Part shown: positions 25,501-37,240 of the stretch, piece by piece | How positions within the stretch are numbered: position 1 is the first letter of the stretch | Layout: every line of letters starts with the position of its first letter | Assembly (NCBI GenBank): GCA_002633025.1 | Contig: NMRB01001437.1 | Coordinates: 34,801-98,800 of the forward strand | Reading direction: 5' to 3' | Source of the DNA: Notospermus geniculatus | Lineage: Eukaryota > Nemertea > Pilidiophora > Heteronemertea > Lineidae | Length of the DNA: 64,000 nt | Notes under the pieces: model-generated | What the model saw: only the letters and a program-made list of their open reading frames with translations | What the model was told of the DNA's origin: nothing | Databases searched by the model: none | Program-made: the position numbers and the translations under genes

Positions 25501-26960
25501 TTCACAATATGTCTAATTACTTCCTAGGCTATAGAAGTGAACTAACTTAGTGATTCTTGTCAAATTAACTCTCAAATTGCCTGAGGATATTTTCCTTTCA
25601 CTGGTTATTAAGAATGTACAAGGTCCATTTTATATCACATACATCACGTCATGTGAGTGTTTGTCACAACCAGGTAGGCCTAATGGATTATAGGCAGGGT
25701 TTCACAAAGTTTGCATTTTTCTAAGAACGTGAAATAATAACGGGTTTCTAAGGCGAAAACGTTTCTATGAATGCAATATGAGTTTTTATAGCCATTTCCT
25801 GGGGACACGTTTGACAGTTACCATAACACAGAGTATACACCAGCCCAAATTTATTGTGATTCTTGAACAGTTGAGGTTTATTGAGAAAGGAGAGAGAACA
25901 AATTATATCACGAAACTAAGAGACATTCGTGCAATCTTCACACCAGCTTTATATGTAAGCATTTCCAGGTTTATACAATGAGTGACAGTTGTCCCTACAA
26001 CATGGAATCATGGAGGAATGATGGAATGCAAGGAACTTTGAATGGTGAAATGAACAGACAAACAATACTGCATTCACATTCATAATTGCAGGAGAGGAAC
26101 TGATAATCATTCTTTGTCTACATGATGAGATGAATGCACTCCACTACAAATTATACCACAGTATTATACAATTGCATATTGGAAGTAATAGCAACTGGTT
26201 CTCAAAGCAGCAGGCAGCTACACAGAGCATCCTTTGTTAGACATTGGGGAATGTTCCCTGGTAGATTCTGCTTCCAGCTGACTTCCTTCATGTCCTCCAG
26301 GAACACAAGACTCCACAGTCCACGCTTCTTGCTCTTCAAACTGTGTTTAATGGCTTATTTCAGAAGCTGGATGGTTGCATTCAAAGCTAGGCCTACATGT
26401 ATGATGGAGTGACCAGTTTTCGGGGTAGAACAGTTTTCGTGGTACTCCCGTTTATTCACGTGCGCGCCCGTGAGACATAAACATTTCCCCCCAGAACGGG
26501 GACCGTATCTTTTGTAGCATACATTTATTTCGAGATGGGCCAAAAAAAGGTGGGTTATTCACAAAAAACACGAACAAATCGTCATTATAAAAAATTCTTA
26601 GTACCACGAAAACCGGTCACACCATCATACCTTCACAGCAGACTGCACACGTAGGCCCTAGTCGGTAGTCGTACATGTAGGCTACACATGCGCGTGCAGC
26701 CAAGCAACAAAATGGACGATGGATGACACTTGTCTTAGGACCTATGGATGGTGAACATCGACCCCCCCAAAAATGGCCCATGCCACCAGTGTGCACTGCC
26801 GCACTTTCTTCTCTCCACTGTCAGCGACCATGATCATGATGACCTCATCCCCACGCCAGTGACAGTGTGTCATGTGTGTGTGTAGCATGGTAGGCAGGGC
26901 GTAGGCCTAGGCCTACCGGTACTGTAGGCGAGGCCTGCACCGTATGATAGCACATGTTGT
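22596..26960. other. Long non-coding spacer
   Basis: No gene recognised over 4.3 kb. GGGCCGTATTCTAGAA at 22,639 and the complementary TTCTAGAATACGACCCC at 23,507, with a shared GCAAACAATAGCTAA block (22,687 and 23,471), mark remnants of one MITE family. 24,700-24,790 is C+G rich with alternating CGCG words. N at 22710. Confidence 0.45.
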
Positions 26961-26974
26961 AGGGGGTCATGCTA

Positions 26975-28265
26975 ATTACCGTCCTCCACCGTCTACCACC
27001 GTCCACCACCCTTTTTGTACCGTACCGGTACTGTTATTGTACCACAGGAACCAGTATAAATGGATTTTGGGGAGTAAAATAATAATACTGACAAGGAAGG
27101 AAAGCCTGAGATTTTACACAGCGAGATGGGGGCGGCCATCTTGGAATCCGATTCACGCCGACTCGCCCGTCAAACGGGCCCCAAAATGTGCACAAAATCA
27201 CTTACCGACGAACATTTTCTGCATTCTACATCTTCTGTATATTATTCTAGACTAAGCTGACACCTTTGATTAGCATATCCTGTCCAATTAATAAAGTAAT
27301 CCACCCTCGAACGACGAAGTCGCACTGTCCTGCCTCCGATATGACCCAAATCCCCAGCCAAATGCATCAGAACGAGGCTCCAGCCAGGAATCCCCTCAAA
27401 TCTAAAAATAGTACGTGGCCAGTGGTGCCAGGCCAATCAGCACTGGCCTCGCCAGGTAGATTTCTGGGTATTCCCGGCTGGAGCCTCGTTCTGATGCATG
27501 TGGCTCGGGATTTGGGTCATATCGGAGGCAGGACAGTGCGACTTCGTCGTTCGAGGGTGGATTACTTTATTAATTGGACAGGATATGCTAATCAAAGGTG
27601 TCCGCTTAGTCTAGAATAATATACAGAAGATGTAGAATGCAGAAAATGTTCGTCGGTAAGTGATTTTGTGCACATTTTGGGGCCCGTTTGACGGGCGAGT
27701 CGGCGTGAATCGGATTCCAAGATGGCCGCCCCCATCTCGCTGTGTAAAATCTCAGGCTTTCCTTCCTTGTCAGTATTATTATTTTACTCCCCAAAATCCA
27801 TTTAGGCTATACCGGTTCCTGTGATTGTACAGTCTTCCACCTCAGTATTTATTCAAAACATCGTTTTCTTTATTTTCTCTCAAAAAATAATGTAAACCGC
27901 ATCAGAATCGCTGACAATATTCTGTTTTTTGTCATCGGACGTCCACCACCACGATTCTTCAATCAGCGCCACCCTCGGACGCCCATGGAACCAGGTTTGA
28001 TGGCAATGTAAATTTCTTGAACTCACCGCCCGACAGTGGCGCTGACTGACGAATCGTGGTGGTGGACGATGACAAAAAAACAGAAAATTCTGTGATACTG
28101 TCAGCGATTCTGATGCGGTTTACATTATTTTTTGAGAGAAAATAAAGCAAACGATGTTTTAAATAAATATTGAGGTGGAAGACTGTACATGCTGTACAAT
28201 AACAGTACAAAAAGGGTGGTGGACGGTGGAGGACCGTGGTAGACGGTGGTGGACGGTAGTGCATG
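26975..28265. mobile_element. Palindromic transposon split by a nested insertion
   Basis: The left arm (about 26,975-27,042, CCACCGTCCACCACCC... CTGTTATTGTAC) matches the reverse complement of 28,190-28,262. The remainder of the element (27,831-28,190) is itself an inverted repeat with a unique loop of about 70 bases. The left arm is interrupted by a second element at 27,043-27,823. Confidence 0.7.
27043..27823. mobile_element. 781-bp palindromic element nested in another, 7-bp TSD
   Basis: Ends are CACAGGAACC and GGTTCCTGTG, flanked on both sides by ATTGTAC (27,036-27,042 and 27,824-27,830). The arms (about 360 bp) are nearly identical, so the same 62-residue frame appears on opposite strands. 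The loop is only about 40 bases. No transposase. Confidence 0.8.
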
Positions 28266-29190
28266 CATGCAATGCACAGCCACAGACATGACAGTGTCAG
28301 TGACAGTGCAGCGTCCCTCGTGGTCAAACGATCTCACGTCTTTCCCAGCGTCTACGGGGGGAGATAGCGATGAAATAAAGTTGACAACCAGAAAGAATAG
28401 AAGTTGAAATACTCCCTTACAGTTAATCACATAAATATGGTCAGTTATCCTCTTCAATTAGCACAAAATAGATTCACAATCGTACATCGTATCTGTCAAA
28501 TTTCCTGAATTCCGCCTGTGGTATCATTCAGGCCATCGGACGATTCCATTATGTGAGAAGAAGGGGGTGACTGCTCGGGAAAAATTTCTAAAAACTTCCG
28601 CGTCCTAAGTCAAAAGAAAAAGTTTGGTGGAAATACTTTCTCGTGCATAGAAATAACATAAATATAGAATACTATGTTGTGTACATTGATGTTCTGCTGG
28701 CTGTAATTTATGCAAGTCACAACTTCGTAAAAGTATTAGGCCTACTTCCATCCCTTATTTTTTTGGTAGCGTCCATTAATGATATAGGTCACGCGCGATT
28801 ATTAACTCCACATCTGGAGAGTTCCACAACATTCCCACGTGGCGCGGGAAATTTGAAAGTAGTGGTTGTCGCATTCTGTCCCCGCCGACCCAGCCACTCG
28901 ATGTCTGTCTGCTGTCGGGTCGCTGTCAGGCCGATATTTGCTGGCAAGGGAGAGGGGCTCAGTAGGCCTACTAGCCATTTTCAGCAATGGCCTACCACAG
29001 AGAATGTTGCTCATAGGAGTCGCGGGTGACGACCGGGGGAGGGGAGGGGGAAGGCGGGTCCCATTCGAAGGATTAGCCCTATTAGGCCTCCGCCTATCCC
29101 TAGGCCGTTTAAAAACAAAATAGCTTTTCATCAAAGTCGCCCCAGAAATCTGGAGGGAGAGGGAAATTTATATTATATACGGTACAAAAA

Positions 29191-29460
29191 AAGGAGTAAG
29201 AAATAAAAGTGGAAAATAAGAAGTGGGATTTTTTTTAATTTTTAAAATTTTGCGCGAATTTTTTCAATTTCTCAAATGCGGAGAAACTTTTTCCCATTTT
29301 TGAGAAATTTTCTTAGAATGACATGACATTTTCTGATTTTTTCGGGCTAAATAGTTCTTAAAATGGGAATATTTTTCTCCCAATGTGAGAAATTGAAAAA
29401 TTCGCGCAAAAGTGCAAAATTTCCCACTTCTTATCTTCCACTTTTATTTCTTACTCCCTT
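29191..29460. mobile_element. MITE family A (AGTAAGAAATAAAAGTGGAA), copy 1
   Basis: The whole element is one imperfect hairpin. AGTAAGAAATAAAAGTGGAA, AAGAAGTGGGA and CAATTTCTCAAAT occur in order on the left and in reverse complement on the right, ending TTACTCCCTT. A+T rich, non-coding. Other copies are at 30,391, 31,272, 49,441 and 55,829. Confidence 0.85.
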
Positions 29461-29622
29461 ACCGGTATCTTAATTTTTCGTTTCTCTCTTGAATGCTCAT
29501 GCCTTTTGACTAACAGTAGGCTAATTGGAGGCAGCGCATAGGGGCAGTAGCTCACGGTCTATTTTATGCCTGGCCGTGTTTGGGTCATCTCTTAGATCGC
29601 CTGTAGTGGGATCAAGAATAGG

Positions 29623-29773
29623 CAGGGCCGTATTTAGCTTTTTGGCCCTGCGGGGGGGGGGGCAGAAGACCTGTTTTTGCCATTTTTTGCCCAAAATCTG
29701 CATGAAAATCACGTTTTTTGGTTTGCTCTGGGGGGCAACTACCCCCCTAGCCCCTCCGCTAAATACGGCCCTG
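29623..29773. mobile_element. Non-autonomous hAT-like element, 5-bp TSD
   Basis: Ends CAGGGCCGTATTTAGC and GCTAAATACGGCCCTG, with ATAGG duplicated on both sides (29,618-29,622 and 29,774-29,778). Internal G and C runs. The same terminal type occurs at 8,247 and, truncated, at 58,817. Confidence 0.8.
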
Positions 29774-30390
29774 ATAGGGTCAAGAATGGCTACAGAAGAT
29801 TGATTAGGCCTACATTGAACAGCCTTACAATTTGCAGAATATTCTAACTCGGACTATTCCAATCACTACCGGTACCATTCCTATGTAGTTCCTTTTTAGA
29901 GGGTTAATATGAACATTATGGAACACTCATCTAACCATGCAGGTATCTCGCGGAATAGGAATGCAGCCAATAAAAGCGCATAATTCACCTGGGCTACCTA
30001 ACTCAATGGTTAAATTCTCTAGCACAACTCTACATGCAAATTTCATGCTTGCTCTTTCTCTGCCTGGGCATTGTCTGTGCAGTAATGCATGACTCTGCAT
30101 GCAGACTCTCATGATAATCTGAATTTTCAGAGATAAGTTTCTAAGTCGTTGAACATGATATTGCTAAGGCCTGTTAAGATAAAGATGGACAACGGTTCAC
30201 TTTCTCACGCCTACCACTATATGGTATGCCAATAGGCCTATCAACGATTTGATGCTTTTCACATATGCCTTTCGCAACGATATGTAGGCCTATCATCTTT
30301 AGAGCTGTTGAATGTCGCTTGATCTTTTTCATGACCGAAATGTACCTCAAAATAATACGTTCAACTTGTCTACAAAATAAAGCAAAGGGA

Positions 30391-30605
30391 GGGAGTAAAA
30401 AATAAAAGTGGAAGATGAGAAGTAGGAAATTTTGGCACTTTTTCAGTTTCTCAAATTGGGGTGATTTTTTCCCACTTTGAGAAAGATCGCCCGAAAAATT
30501 TGACAAAAATGAGAAAATTTCTCAAATGTGAAAATTCTATCCCAATTTGAGAAATTGAAAAATTCGTGCAAAATTGCCAGTTTCCCACTTCTTATTTTCC
30601 ACTTT
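30391..30605. mobile_element. MITE family A, copy 2
   Basis: Same hairpin as at 29,191. The right end stops at CACTTTA, so it is 3'-truncated. Confidence 0.8.
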
Positions 30606-30944
30606 AGCATAAAGCAGGCGAGTAAGGAAAACAGCAGACGAACACGCTGTTGGGAAAGTCGAACATCCTGCAACTTGTTGCCCAGGGTGATTTATCGATA
30701 CGGATAACTTCACCTGCACGCGGTGTTTTACATGTGCCATAAAGTTATATTTAGCTCCTGCGCCGGATGGAATTTTCCCGGAATCTACTTAGATTCTGGT
30801 GGTAAGCATGTTCCACGGATAAGTCATAACTTGCCGCAGTCTATACAAACATGCGATTGAAATAGATACATGCATGCAGGCTCTCACCATGCCATTAATA
30901 CAGGAACATGTGCCACAGTTTTTAAAGTAGAAAAAAGAATATAC

Positions 30945-31163
30945 TCTAAACTCCCACTTACCTGTCCCATTCCTGAACTCGGAAAAAAACGACTAAATCC
31001 TAAGTTGAAGATAATGGGGTGGGGGTATGCTCAGGACCACTTACTTGTCCCACTCCCGAGCCTGGCAAAGAATGACAGCGTGCGATACCGGCATCTTCAA
31101 CTTAGGATTTGGCCATTTTTTCCGAGTCCAGGAATGGGACAGGTAAGTGGGAGTTTAGAGTAG
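30945..31163. mobile_element. MITE with TAAACTCCCACTTACCTG ends
   Basis: CTCTAAACTCCCACTTACCT at the left is repeated in inverse at the right (AGGTAAGTGGGAGTTTAGAG). The pairing continues through GTCCCATTCCTG and CTAAATCCTAAGTTGAAGAT. A related shorter form lies near 62,868-62,940. Confidence 0.75.
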
Positions 31164-31271
31164 GTACCGTATGCGAATGGTCGCTGAGTGAAATTTGCAA
31201 TTATACATGTTCACCGGTATTGATCGTTTTAACCCCAGATCAGTCATCTATACTTCCTTAAAGTTACAAGG

Positions 31272-31515
31272 AAGGGAGTAAGAAATAAAAGTGGAAAAGA
31301 AGAAGTGGGAAATTCTGGAATTTTTTGCGAATTTTTCAATTTCTCAAATCGGAATTAGAATTCTTTCCCATTTTGAGAAATTTTCTGATTTTTCGGACGA
31401 CATTTCTCAAATTAAAATTGGAAAAAAATTACCCCAATTTTAAGAAATTGAAAAATTCGAGCAAAATTGCAAAAGTTCCCACTTCTTTTTTTCCACTTTT
31501 ATTTCTTACTCCCTT
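31272..31515. mobile_element. MITE family A, copy 3
   Basis: Complete hairpin from GGGAGTAAGAAATAAAAGTG to CTTTTATTTCTTACTCCC. Confidence 0.85.
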
Positions 31516-32595
31516 CATTGTATTTGAAATCAAACTCGGAGAGTTTTGAAAAGGAAGGATTAACAAGGATACTTATTAACTTTTGCCATTGTTTCCATTT
31601 TTCTGTCCCCATCGCCTTATCAATATTCTCATATTATCCTATCTCCCAGCCAAGTTGTTGTCAAAATCTGATACTTCTGAGTTCAAAGAAACCAATTATC
31701 TACATATATGTCAGAGCAGGCCTAGTTACATCAGCGATTGCACGAATCATAGTGAATAAAATCCGAAAAAGGCCAATAGAAAAAGGGTCCACGAGCTTAC
31801 ACTGCATCTGGTTTCAGTAACTTTGACCTACCTTTTTTGTCTGTGTACGCCATTGTTTATTATCTGTTTAGTTAACTATCACTTAAGGGTTCGAACCCTG
31901 CTCACACTGCTGCTGTATCCTTTCACTAGACCAATAATGAGATATCATGCACTTCTAATCCTCGACCACTGTCGTGTTTACCATCCCTATTCACGGACGC
32001 CCTATCGAATGTCGGACAGGAATTCCAATTCTTAAAATTCGATGGATGAAAAGGAGAAAAACCTTGTGGAGAATTATTACCGCCTTGTAAAGCACCGTAC
32101 TGCAGAAGTATTTCTTAGCCCACTACACATAGGTAAGCTGCATTTCTTTCGAACGCAATTCACGTGTTCGCGTCAAAGGATTGCTTTACCTTCGTATACG
32201 CAAGAATAGATCCATGGTAAAGGCAACCACTGGTCGCTTCTTTTTGCCGGTTGGTTGTACTTCGTCATGAGCAGTTTCCTGTTGTCGGTGAAGGAATCTT
32301 CAAGAATATTACTTCAGCGTTTTTTCCGCACGTACATCATTCCTCTGTACATGTACATGTCACGCAAAGGGACGGAAGCAAGCCGAATAAGAGGAGGAAC
32401 AAATGCATGGTTTAACCCCACACCTTCCTTTAATTCGGAGACGACTTTACTTATACTTACATGTATACTTCTGTAAAATGTCGTTTTTTTGTGCTGTATT
32501 TTGGACACTTTTCTTTAAGGTTTTCTGTCATACTTGACAGTAGCACCGCATGTGCAGCACATGTCTTACAGCACCCGAGGGCGGGCAAAGACACC
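31516..32595. other. Non-coding spacer
   Basis: No gene. GGGTTCGAACCCT at about 31,888 resembles a tRNA B box, but no tRNA can be folded around it. Confidence 0.45.
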
Positions 32596-32743
32596 GAGGT
32601 TTGGAAATCAAACGATAAACGTACTTCAACGACAACGTTATTTTTGTACCGAAAATGCAATATAAAATCTGGTTAATGTGTAGTATGAAAAATAACGTTC
32701 TCGTAAAGTTTGTGTTTACGGTTTGATTTCTAAACCTCCCTAA
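32596..32743. mobile_element. MITE family C (GGGAGGTTTAGAAA), copy 1
   Basis: Inverted halves around TGCAATATAAAATCTGGTTA, ending TCTAAACCTCCCTAATTA. Copies in both introns of the duplicated ZP cassette (46,508 and 52,565) share the same core. Confidence 0.75.
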
Positions 32744-32820
32744 TTACTTGGATAGTAGCACGACATCTTGTCATGAAGTTACCAAAACTTTGGTTGGACA
32801 GGTGTAAAAGGGATTGGAGT

Positions 32821-33106
32821 TCTGGGATGCAAGTCCCTTTTGTCTTTCTGGGATGCAAGTCCCTTTTGTCTTTCTGGAATGCAAGTCCCTTTTGTCTTTC
32901 TGGGATGCAAGTCCCTTTTGTCTTTCTGGAATGCAAGTCCCTTTTGTCTTTCTGGAATGCAAGTCCCTTTTGTCTTTCTGGAATGCAAGTCCCTTTTGTC
33001 TTTCTGGGATGCAAGTCCCTTTTGTCTTTCTGGAATGCAAGTCCCTTTTGTCTTTCTGGGATGCAAGTCCCTTTTGTCTTTCTGGAATGCAAGTCCCTTT
33101 TTCTTT
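32821..33106. repeat. Minisatellite, eleven 26-bp units
   Basis: Eleven exact-length units of TCTGGRATGCAAGTCCCTTT plus TGTCTT. The only common variant is GGGATG or GGAATG. Since 26 is not a multiple of three and no unit frame holds a stop, several frames on both strands stay open. Those apparent proteins are artefacts. Confidence 0.95.
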
Positions 33107-33548
33107 CAGAAAGAAGTGAACCGAATGCAAACTACTCGATCTCCTGCTACACTTGGTACATGTAGTAAAAAGTAGAACCGTTGTACACCTTACGGCATTA
33201 CTCCACTCGGCCGTTGTGTACGTAGTTTGCTTACCTGTACTTTTTTACCTATCTGTAGTGCAATAAGAAAAGATCCGACCGCAGGTTTTCGCACGAGTAG
33301 ACTGATTCTTGTCATATTGTATCACTAAGAAATGAAAATAGTTCTACAAAATTTCCATAACATCTTCCTTAATGTTTTATAGCCAAAACTGCACATGTAT
33401 ACATCATTATCCGGTCAATCGATTTACCGGAATATCATGCAACTAATATACCGAAGAAAATTTCATCTTCTCCACAGGATGTCCCCATGTGTCCCTCCGT
33501 GTGTCTCCGGTTGCGCCCGGTGGCTATCGACAAAGTGGCAATAGTGAG

Positions 33549-33920
33549 CTTTCGCAAATCTGACGAAACACGAAGTACGAAATACGAAAATTGGACTTCA
33601 TTTCCATGACGTAATGTATTTCAGGAGATGGTTGGTACCACAAATACCGCCTGCTGCAAGAGCGTCTTTCTGGGTATGACGCTAGACCGATAGAGTTACG
33701 GTGTTTAAAAACTTTGAAATGTATCTTTCGTTTCCACTTCGTATCTCCGAAGTGGAAATATAAAAATTCAAGATGCACCTCTCTCGGTCTTACATGATAT
33801 GCTAAGACGCACTGGCAGCAGGGACATTTGTGGTACCAACCATCACCAGTACATTAGGTCCTGTAAACAAAGTTGAATTTCGTATTTCGTACTTCGTGTT
33901 TCGTCAGATGTGCGAAACCT
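33549..33920. mobile_element. MITE family B (fold-back, TTTCGCAAATCTGACG), copy 1
   Basis: The left half (TTTCGCAAATCTGACGAAAC, ACGAAGTACGAAATACG, GGTTGGTACCACAAATA) is repeated in inverse on the right. The centre is CCACTTCGTATCTCCGAAGTGG. Other copies are at 41,411, 45,179 and, halved, 51,305. Confidence 0.85.
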
Positions 33921-34390
33921 CACTAATATCCCTCACTAATATCTGACTAATATAGCCCTTTAACGGAATGACGTACTGCGCATCTTCCAGCATTTCCTCC
34001 CCGTTCATAACAACATTATTCATTACCTACTGCATACATTACATAGAGTCCACAGCGTTCTCCTTGATTTTTCAAGGTAAAACACAATAAAAAATGAACA
34101 ATAGATAGAAGAGGAGCAGGAAGTTCCGCACCTGTCCAATGCCTATTGCACTTGGCAAAAACCACAACCTGTACATCAGTTTTGTTCGTTTGGGTGTGAT
34201 ACTCTTGACAGGTGTTTACACTGACAGACCTAAAAGTACACTGGTCTACGAAGCAGTATTTTTGCTGCAAAAACTGCATGTACAGCTCAGACCTCGCTGT
34301 TCACATTGGTTCATGGAAAAGTGCAATCTCGTACCCAGAGATTCGTTACGCTCGGGACTAGATTGACGGTCGCTACACTTATCTCTGGAG

Positions 34391-34604
34391 ACGGCTGGCC
34401 ATTTCACGTACGATTTTCCCCATCCAGCGGCTTGCTGCGGATTTTAGAGACTGAAACTCGGATCTAAGATGAATCATGCCGAAATCGCCTCAATAGATAG
34501 GCGGAAAGTAGGCTGGATCAAACTGGGCACCGTAGAAATTGGCCAAAATGTCTGTTTTTACTCGCCGTACGGGCCCCGGAGTGGATATGTGACTGGGGCT
34601 TTAC
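34391..34604. mobile_element. MITE family E, copy 1 (reverse orientation)
   Basis: Contains CACGTACGATTTTCCCCATC, GAAACTCGGATCTAAGATGA and CTCGCCGTACGGGCCCCGGA. All of these recur in reverse complement in the element at 48,760-48,980. Confidence 0.75.
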
Positions 34605-35014
34605 GCGTGATTTGTGGCATCGTGCAATTTTAGACCGATTTTAGACCGCAAATGCATTGAAATAATTTGAGTATAAAATATTATACACAAAATGTCCTTA
34701 GAAAGGTTTGCATTGTCTTCGGGCCTCGGGAAACAGTCCGGCCAGTTCGGACTGAGACAACAACAACACTTATGATTTTTTTTATTCAACCTATGCGAAT
34801 GTGTCAGAGGTCCTGCACCATCTCTGTTGCGGACGGGCACATCCACGGGCCTCCGCCAACACCCTCTTGTGGTTTTTCTCCGAGATATAAATGTGTGTAC
34901 GTTCCTAGAACGGGGCATTGCCTGGGGGCGTTATTACCGGGGTACGTATGTGCTCCTCGACCTCAGAAACACCCATCATCCCTGCAAAATGCATGCCTCA
35001 ACCCCCTGCAGCAT

Positions 35015-35147
35015 CGTAGGTGGGCCACAGGTTCCTGTATTAGGGGACCGTAGGTCCTTACAGACTTTACTGACAACGTGTGTTAGTACATTGTCAGTAA
35101 AGTGTGTTAGGACCTACGGTCCCCCCAACTACAAGAACCTGTGGGTT
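35015..35147. repeat. Palindromic element 1
   Basis: GGACCGTAGGTCCTTAC and CTTTACTGACAA pair with TTGTCAGTAAAG and AGGACCTACGGTCC. ACAGGTTCCTGTA at the left pairs with AAGAACCTGTGG at the right. Confidence 0.7.
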
Positions 35148-35246
35148 GGACTCGGGACCCAGTCGTTGTGTCGCTCCGGCCGCCGCGCTACACTGGAGTG
35201 TAGTGCGGCGGCCGGAGCGACACAACGACTGGGTCCCGAGTCTACT
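35148..35246. repeat. Near-perfect 46-bp-arm hairpin, G+C rich
   Basis: GACTCGGGACCCAGTCGTTG and GTCGCTCCGGCCGCCGC pair exactly with the right-hand arm around ACTGGAGT. It directly abuts the palindrome at 35,015. Confidence 0.85.
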
Positions 35247-36880
35247 GTGGGTGGGCAGAGGCAGTAAGCAAGCCATCCGCCGGTCGGCCACCGGGGGCAA
35301 ATGAGTGGCTCAGCGGAGGGAAATCGGTGTGATTTCAGGGACATCTAGTGGGCTGATTAGTGGGCCGCTGCCCCCACCCTCCCAGTCAGGGTCAACCATT
35401 ATCGTATGCCCCGTTCCAATATTCTGAGGAAAAGGGTCCTCTTTCAGCAGCTTAGTTGGGGAAGAAATTACATTAAGAAATGGGCTACATTTCATAGTGT
35501 TTCTCCTGAGAAGTCAGTAGGGATCAAAACCTTCCTCGTACCGGTAATGAAGGGATGTAAATTATGGGTTTATTTTCTCTCATCAGGCCCATTTAGGGGG
35601 GGGTCCGGTGCTGGTAACCCTTCAACTGTGAGGGTCGAATTGCATGAAAAACCTTGCTAGAATTTGGATGAAAAATCCCTTTGTTTCTTTCCATCAGGCT
35701 GGTCTTTATTGGGGGAGCAAATTTCACTTGATCCCTTCCATTAGGGATCCCTCAAATTCAGGAACAAGCTACCCTAAAATTTGAGTGTGAGGGGTTCGGG
35801 ACTTGTGTAGGCCTACAAGTACGTACGTACGTACGTACGTACGTACGTACAGTACGTACATGTAGCTGCTTCGCTGTATCAGAACAGACGTATCAAGGGC
35901 AAGAACAAAGCTTACTTACCAACGCCAAGGTCAGAAAAGGAGTCCGAGCTGTACCGACGCATGATTCAAGAATCCAGCAGCCAAATGAAGGGGTGTTTGA
36001 ACAAGGATGCAAGGGTTCAAGACTAGGGGAAGCGTAATCCTAAAAGACAAGATACTATAATATCTAAAGAGACTAGACTACAGTGATTGACAGGTTCAAA
36101 CGTGTAATATAGGGGCCCACAATTAACTTAACGTACATGTACATGTGTACACATTGTACCTGCAAATTTTACGAGGCTGCGCCAAATATACGTTTGCTTC
36201 GCATCACTGGATACACTATACATGTAGTTTTTTTTACAGGGTACATCAAAACTAGATAAGCGCTCGCGTATCTATTTTTGGGTACATGTATGCCCTACTA
36301 AAAAAATCACTCTTGGGTGCTCTAGGGTGTATCGACACGTTTCTCTGTGTACTGAAAAACCTTACACCGGTACTTATGTATGTCATATTCAATAGTGTAA
36401 GTGGTTTCTGCTGCAAGAAATATGGATGACCAACAACGGTATCGCCTATCGTTGGTACCCAGTATCTAGGGTAACGGCTGCCTGTAAGGGTCAGGGATTA
36501 GGGGTCAGGAATAGAATAGGCTTTCGGGGCCTGAGTGGGGTCAGGTATCAAGATTGTGGGATAGGGCCCAGGGGTTAGGATTCGGTGTGGACGACATTCA
36601 CCCCTTCAGCTTTCCTGAACCATGACCTTGTCAGGTGTTGGCCAACAGTTCGTGGGACAATATGGATCATGCACTGCAAAAAATACTTTCTTATTTTCTT
36701 ACTTTTCTTACTTTCTTGGGAGTGAGACAATAAAATCTGTACTTTTTCTTGTAGGTCGTCTAAAGAATCTTTGGCTTTCAGTAGCTATGACCACCAAAAT
36801 AGGAAAAGCTACCTGCTAAAGTTTCCTGTCATCATTATACATGTAGTACGATTTAGTAGTTGTAATTACAATCCAGTGTT
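35247..36880. other. Non-coding spacer with ACGT microsatellite
   Basis: No gene. 35,819-35,858 is a run of the self-complementary tetranucleotide ACGT/GTAC. Confidence 0.5.
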
Positions 36881-36884
36881 GAAC

Positions 36885-37240
36885 GTTTTTTTTATTTTGT
36901 AAAATTATAAAAATCAAAAGTAAATAACACCATTGTTAAGTGATAGGCCTTCTAACAGAATATTGAATTCCACGACTCCATCCACTTTGATGGAAAGCCG
37001 TCAGTGGAATACACGTATTGGTTGCATTGTGTCGATCAACTTCGGAGGAAAAGGAGGTCAAATAACACATCTTATTCCAATAAAGGTCGAACTCAAAATT
37101 TGTTTGATCACATCGATAACGCGACGACAGCTGAGATGGAACAACTCTTCATAAGTATTACTATTCAAATTGATTGTGCACTCGACTGGTTTATGTGGTG
37201 TTGTGAGAATTTAGCGTAGTTGTGAAAAGCTTGCAGCGTT
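36885..37240. repeat. Duplicated 5'-flank block of the GPCR pair, copy 1
   Basis: CCACGACTCCATC, TTTGATGGAAAGCCGTC, GGAATACACGTATTGGTTGC and TCGACTGGTTTATGTGGTG recur in order at 62,450-62,715. A related but diverged piece is at 42,110-42,180. The block lies about 0.85 kb upstream of the first GPCR and 1.1 kb upstream of the second, so the receptor duplication took upstream DNA with it. Confidence 0.75.

Noticed and set aside
26944-27794. Same 62-residue peptide on opposite strands as a conserved gene pair
   Set aside because: It is the consequence of the palindromic 781-bp element.
31880-31900. GGGTTCGAACCCT as a tRNA B box
   Set aside because: No A box, acceptor stem or anticodon arm could be found around it. 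No tRNA or rRNA gene was recognised anywhere in the window.
32730-33175. Long repetitive proteins on both strands
   Set aside because: They are produced by the 26-bp minisatellite, which has no stop in several frames.
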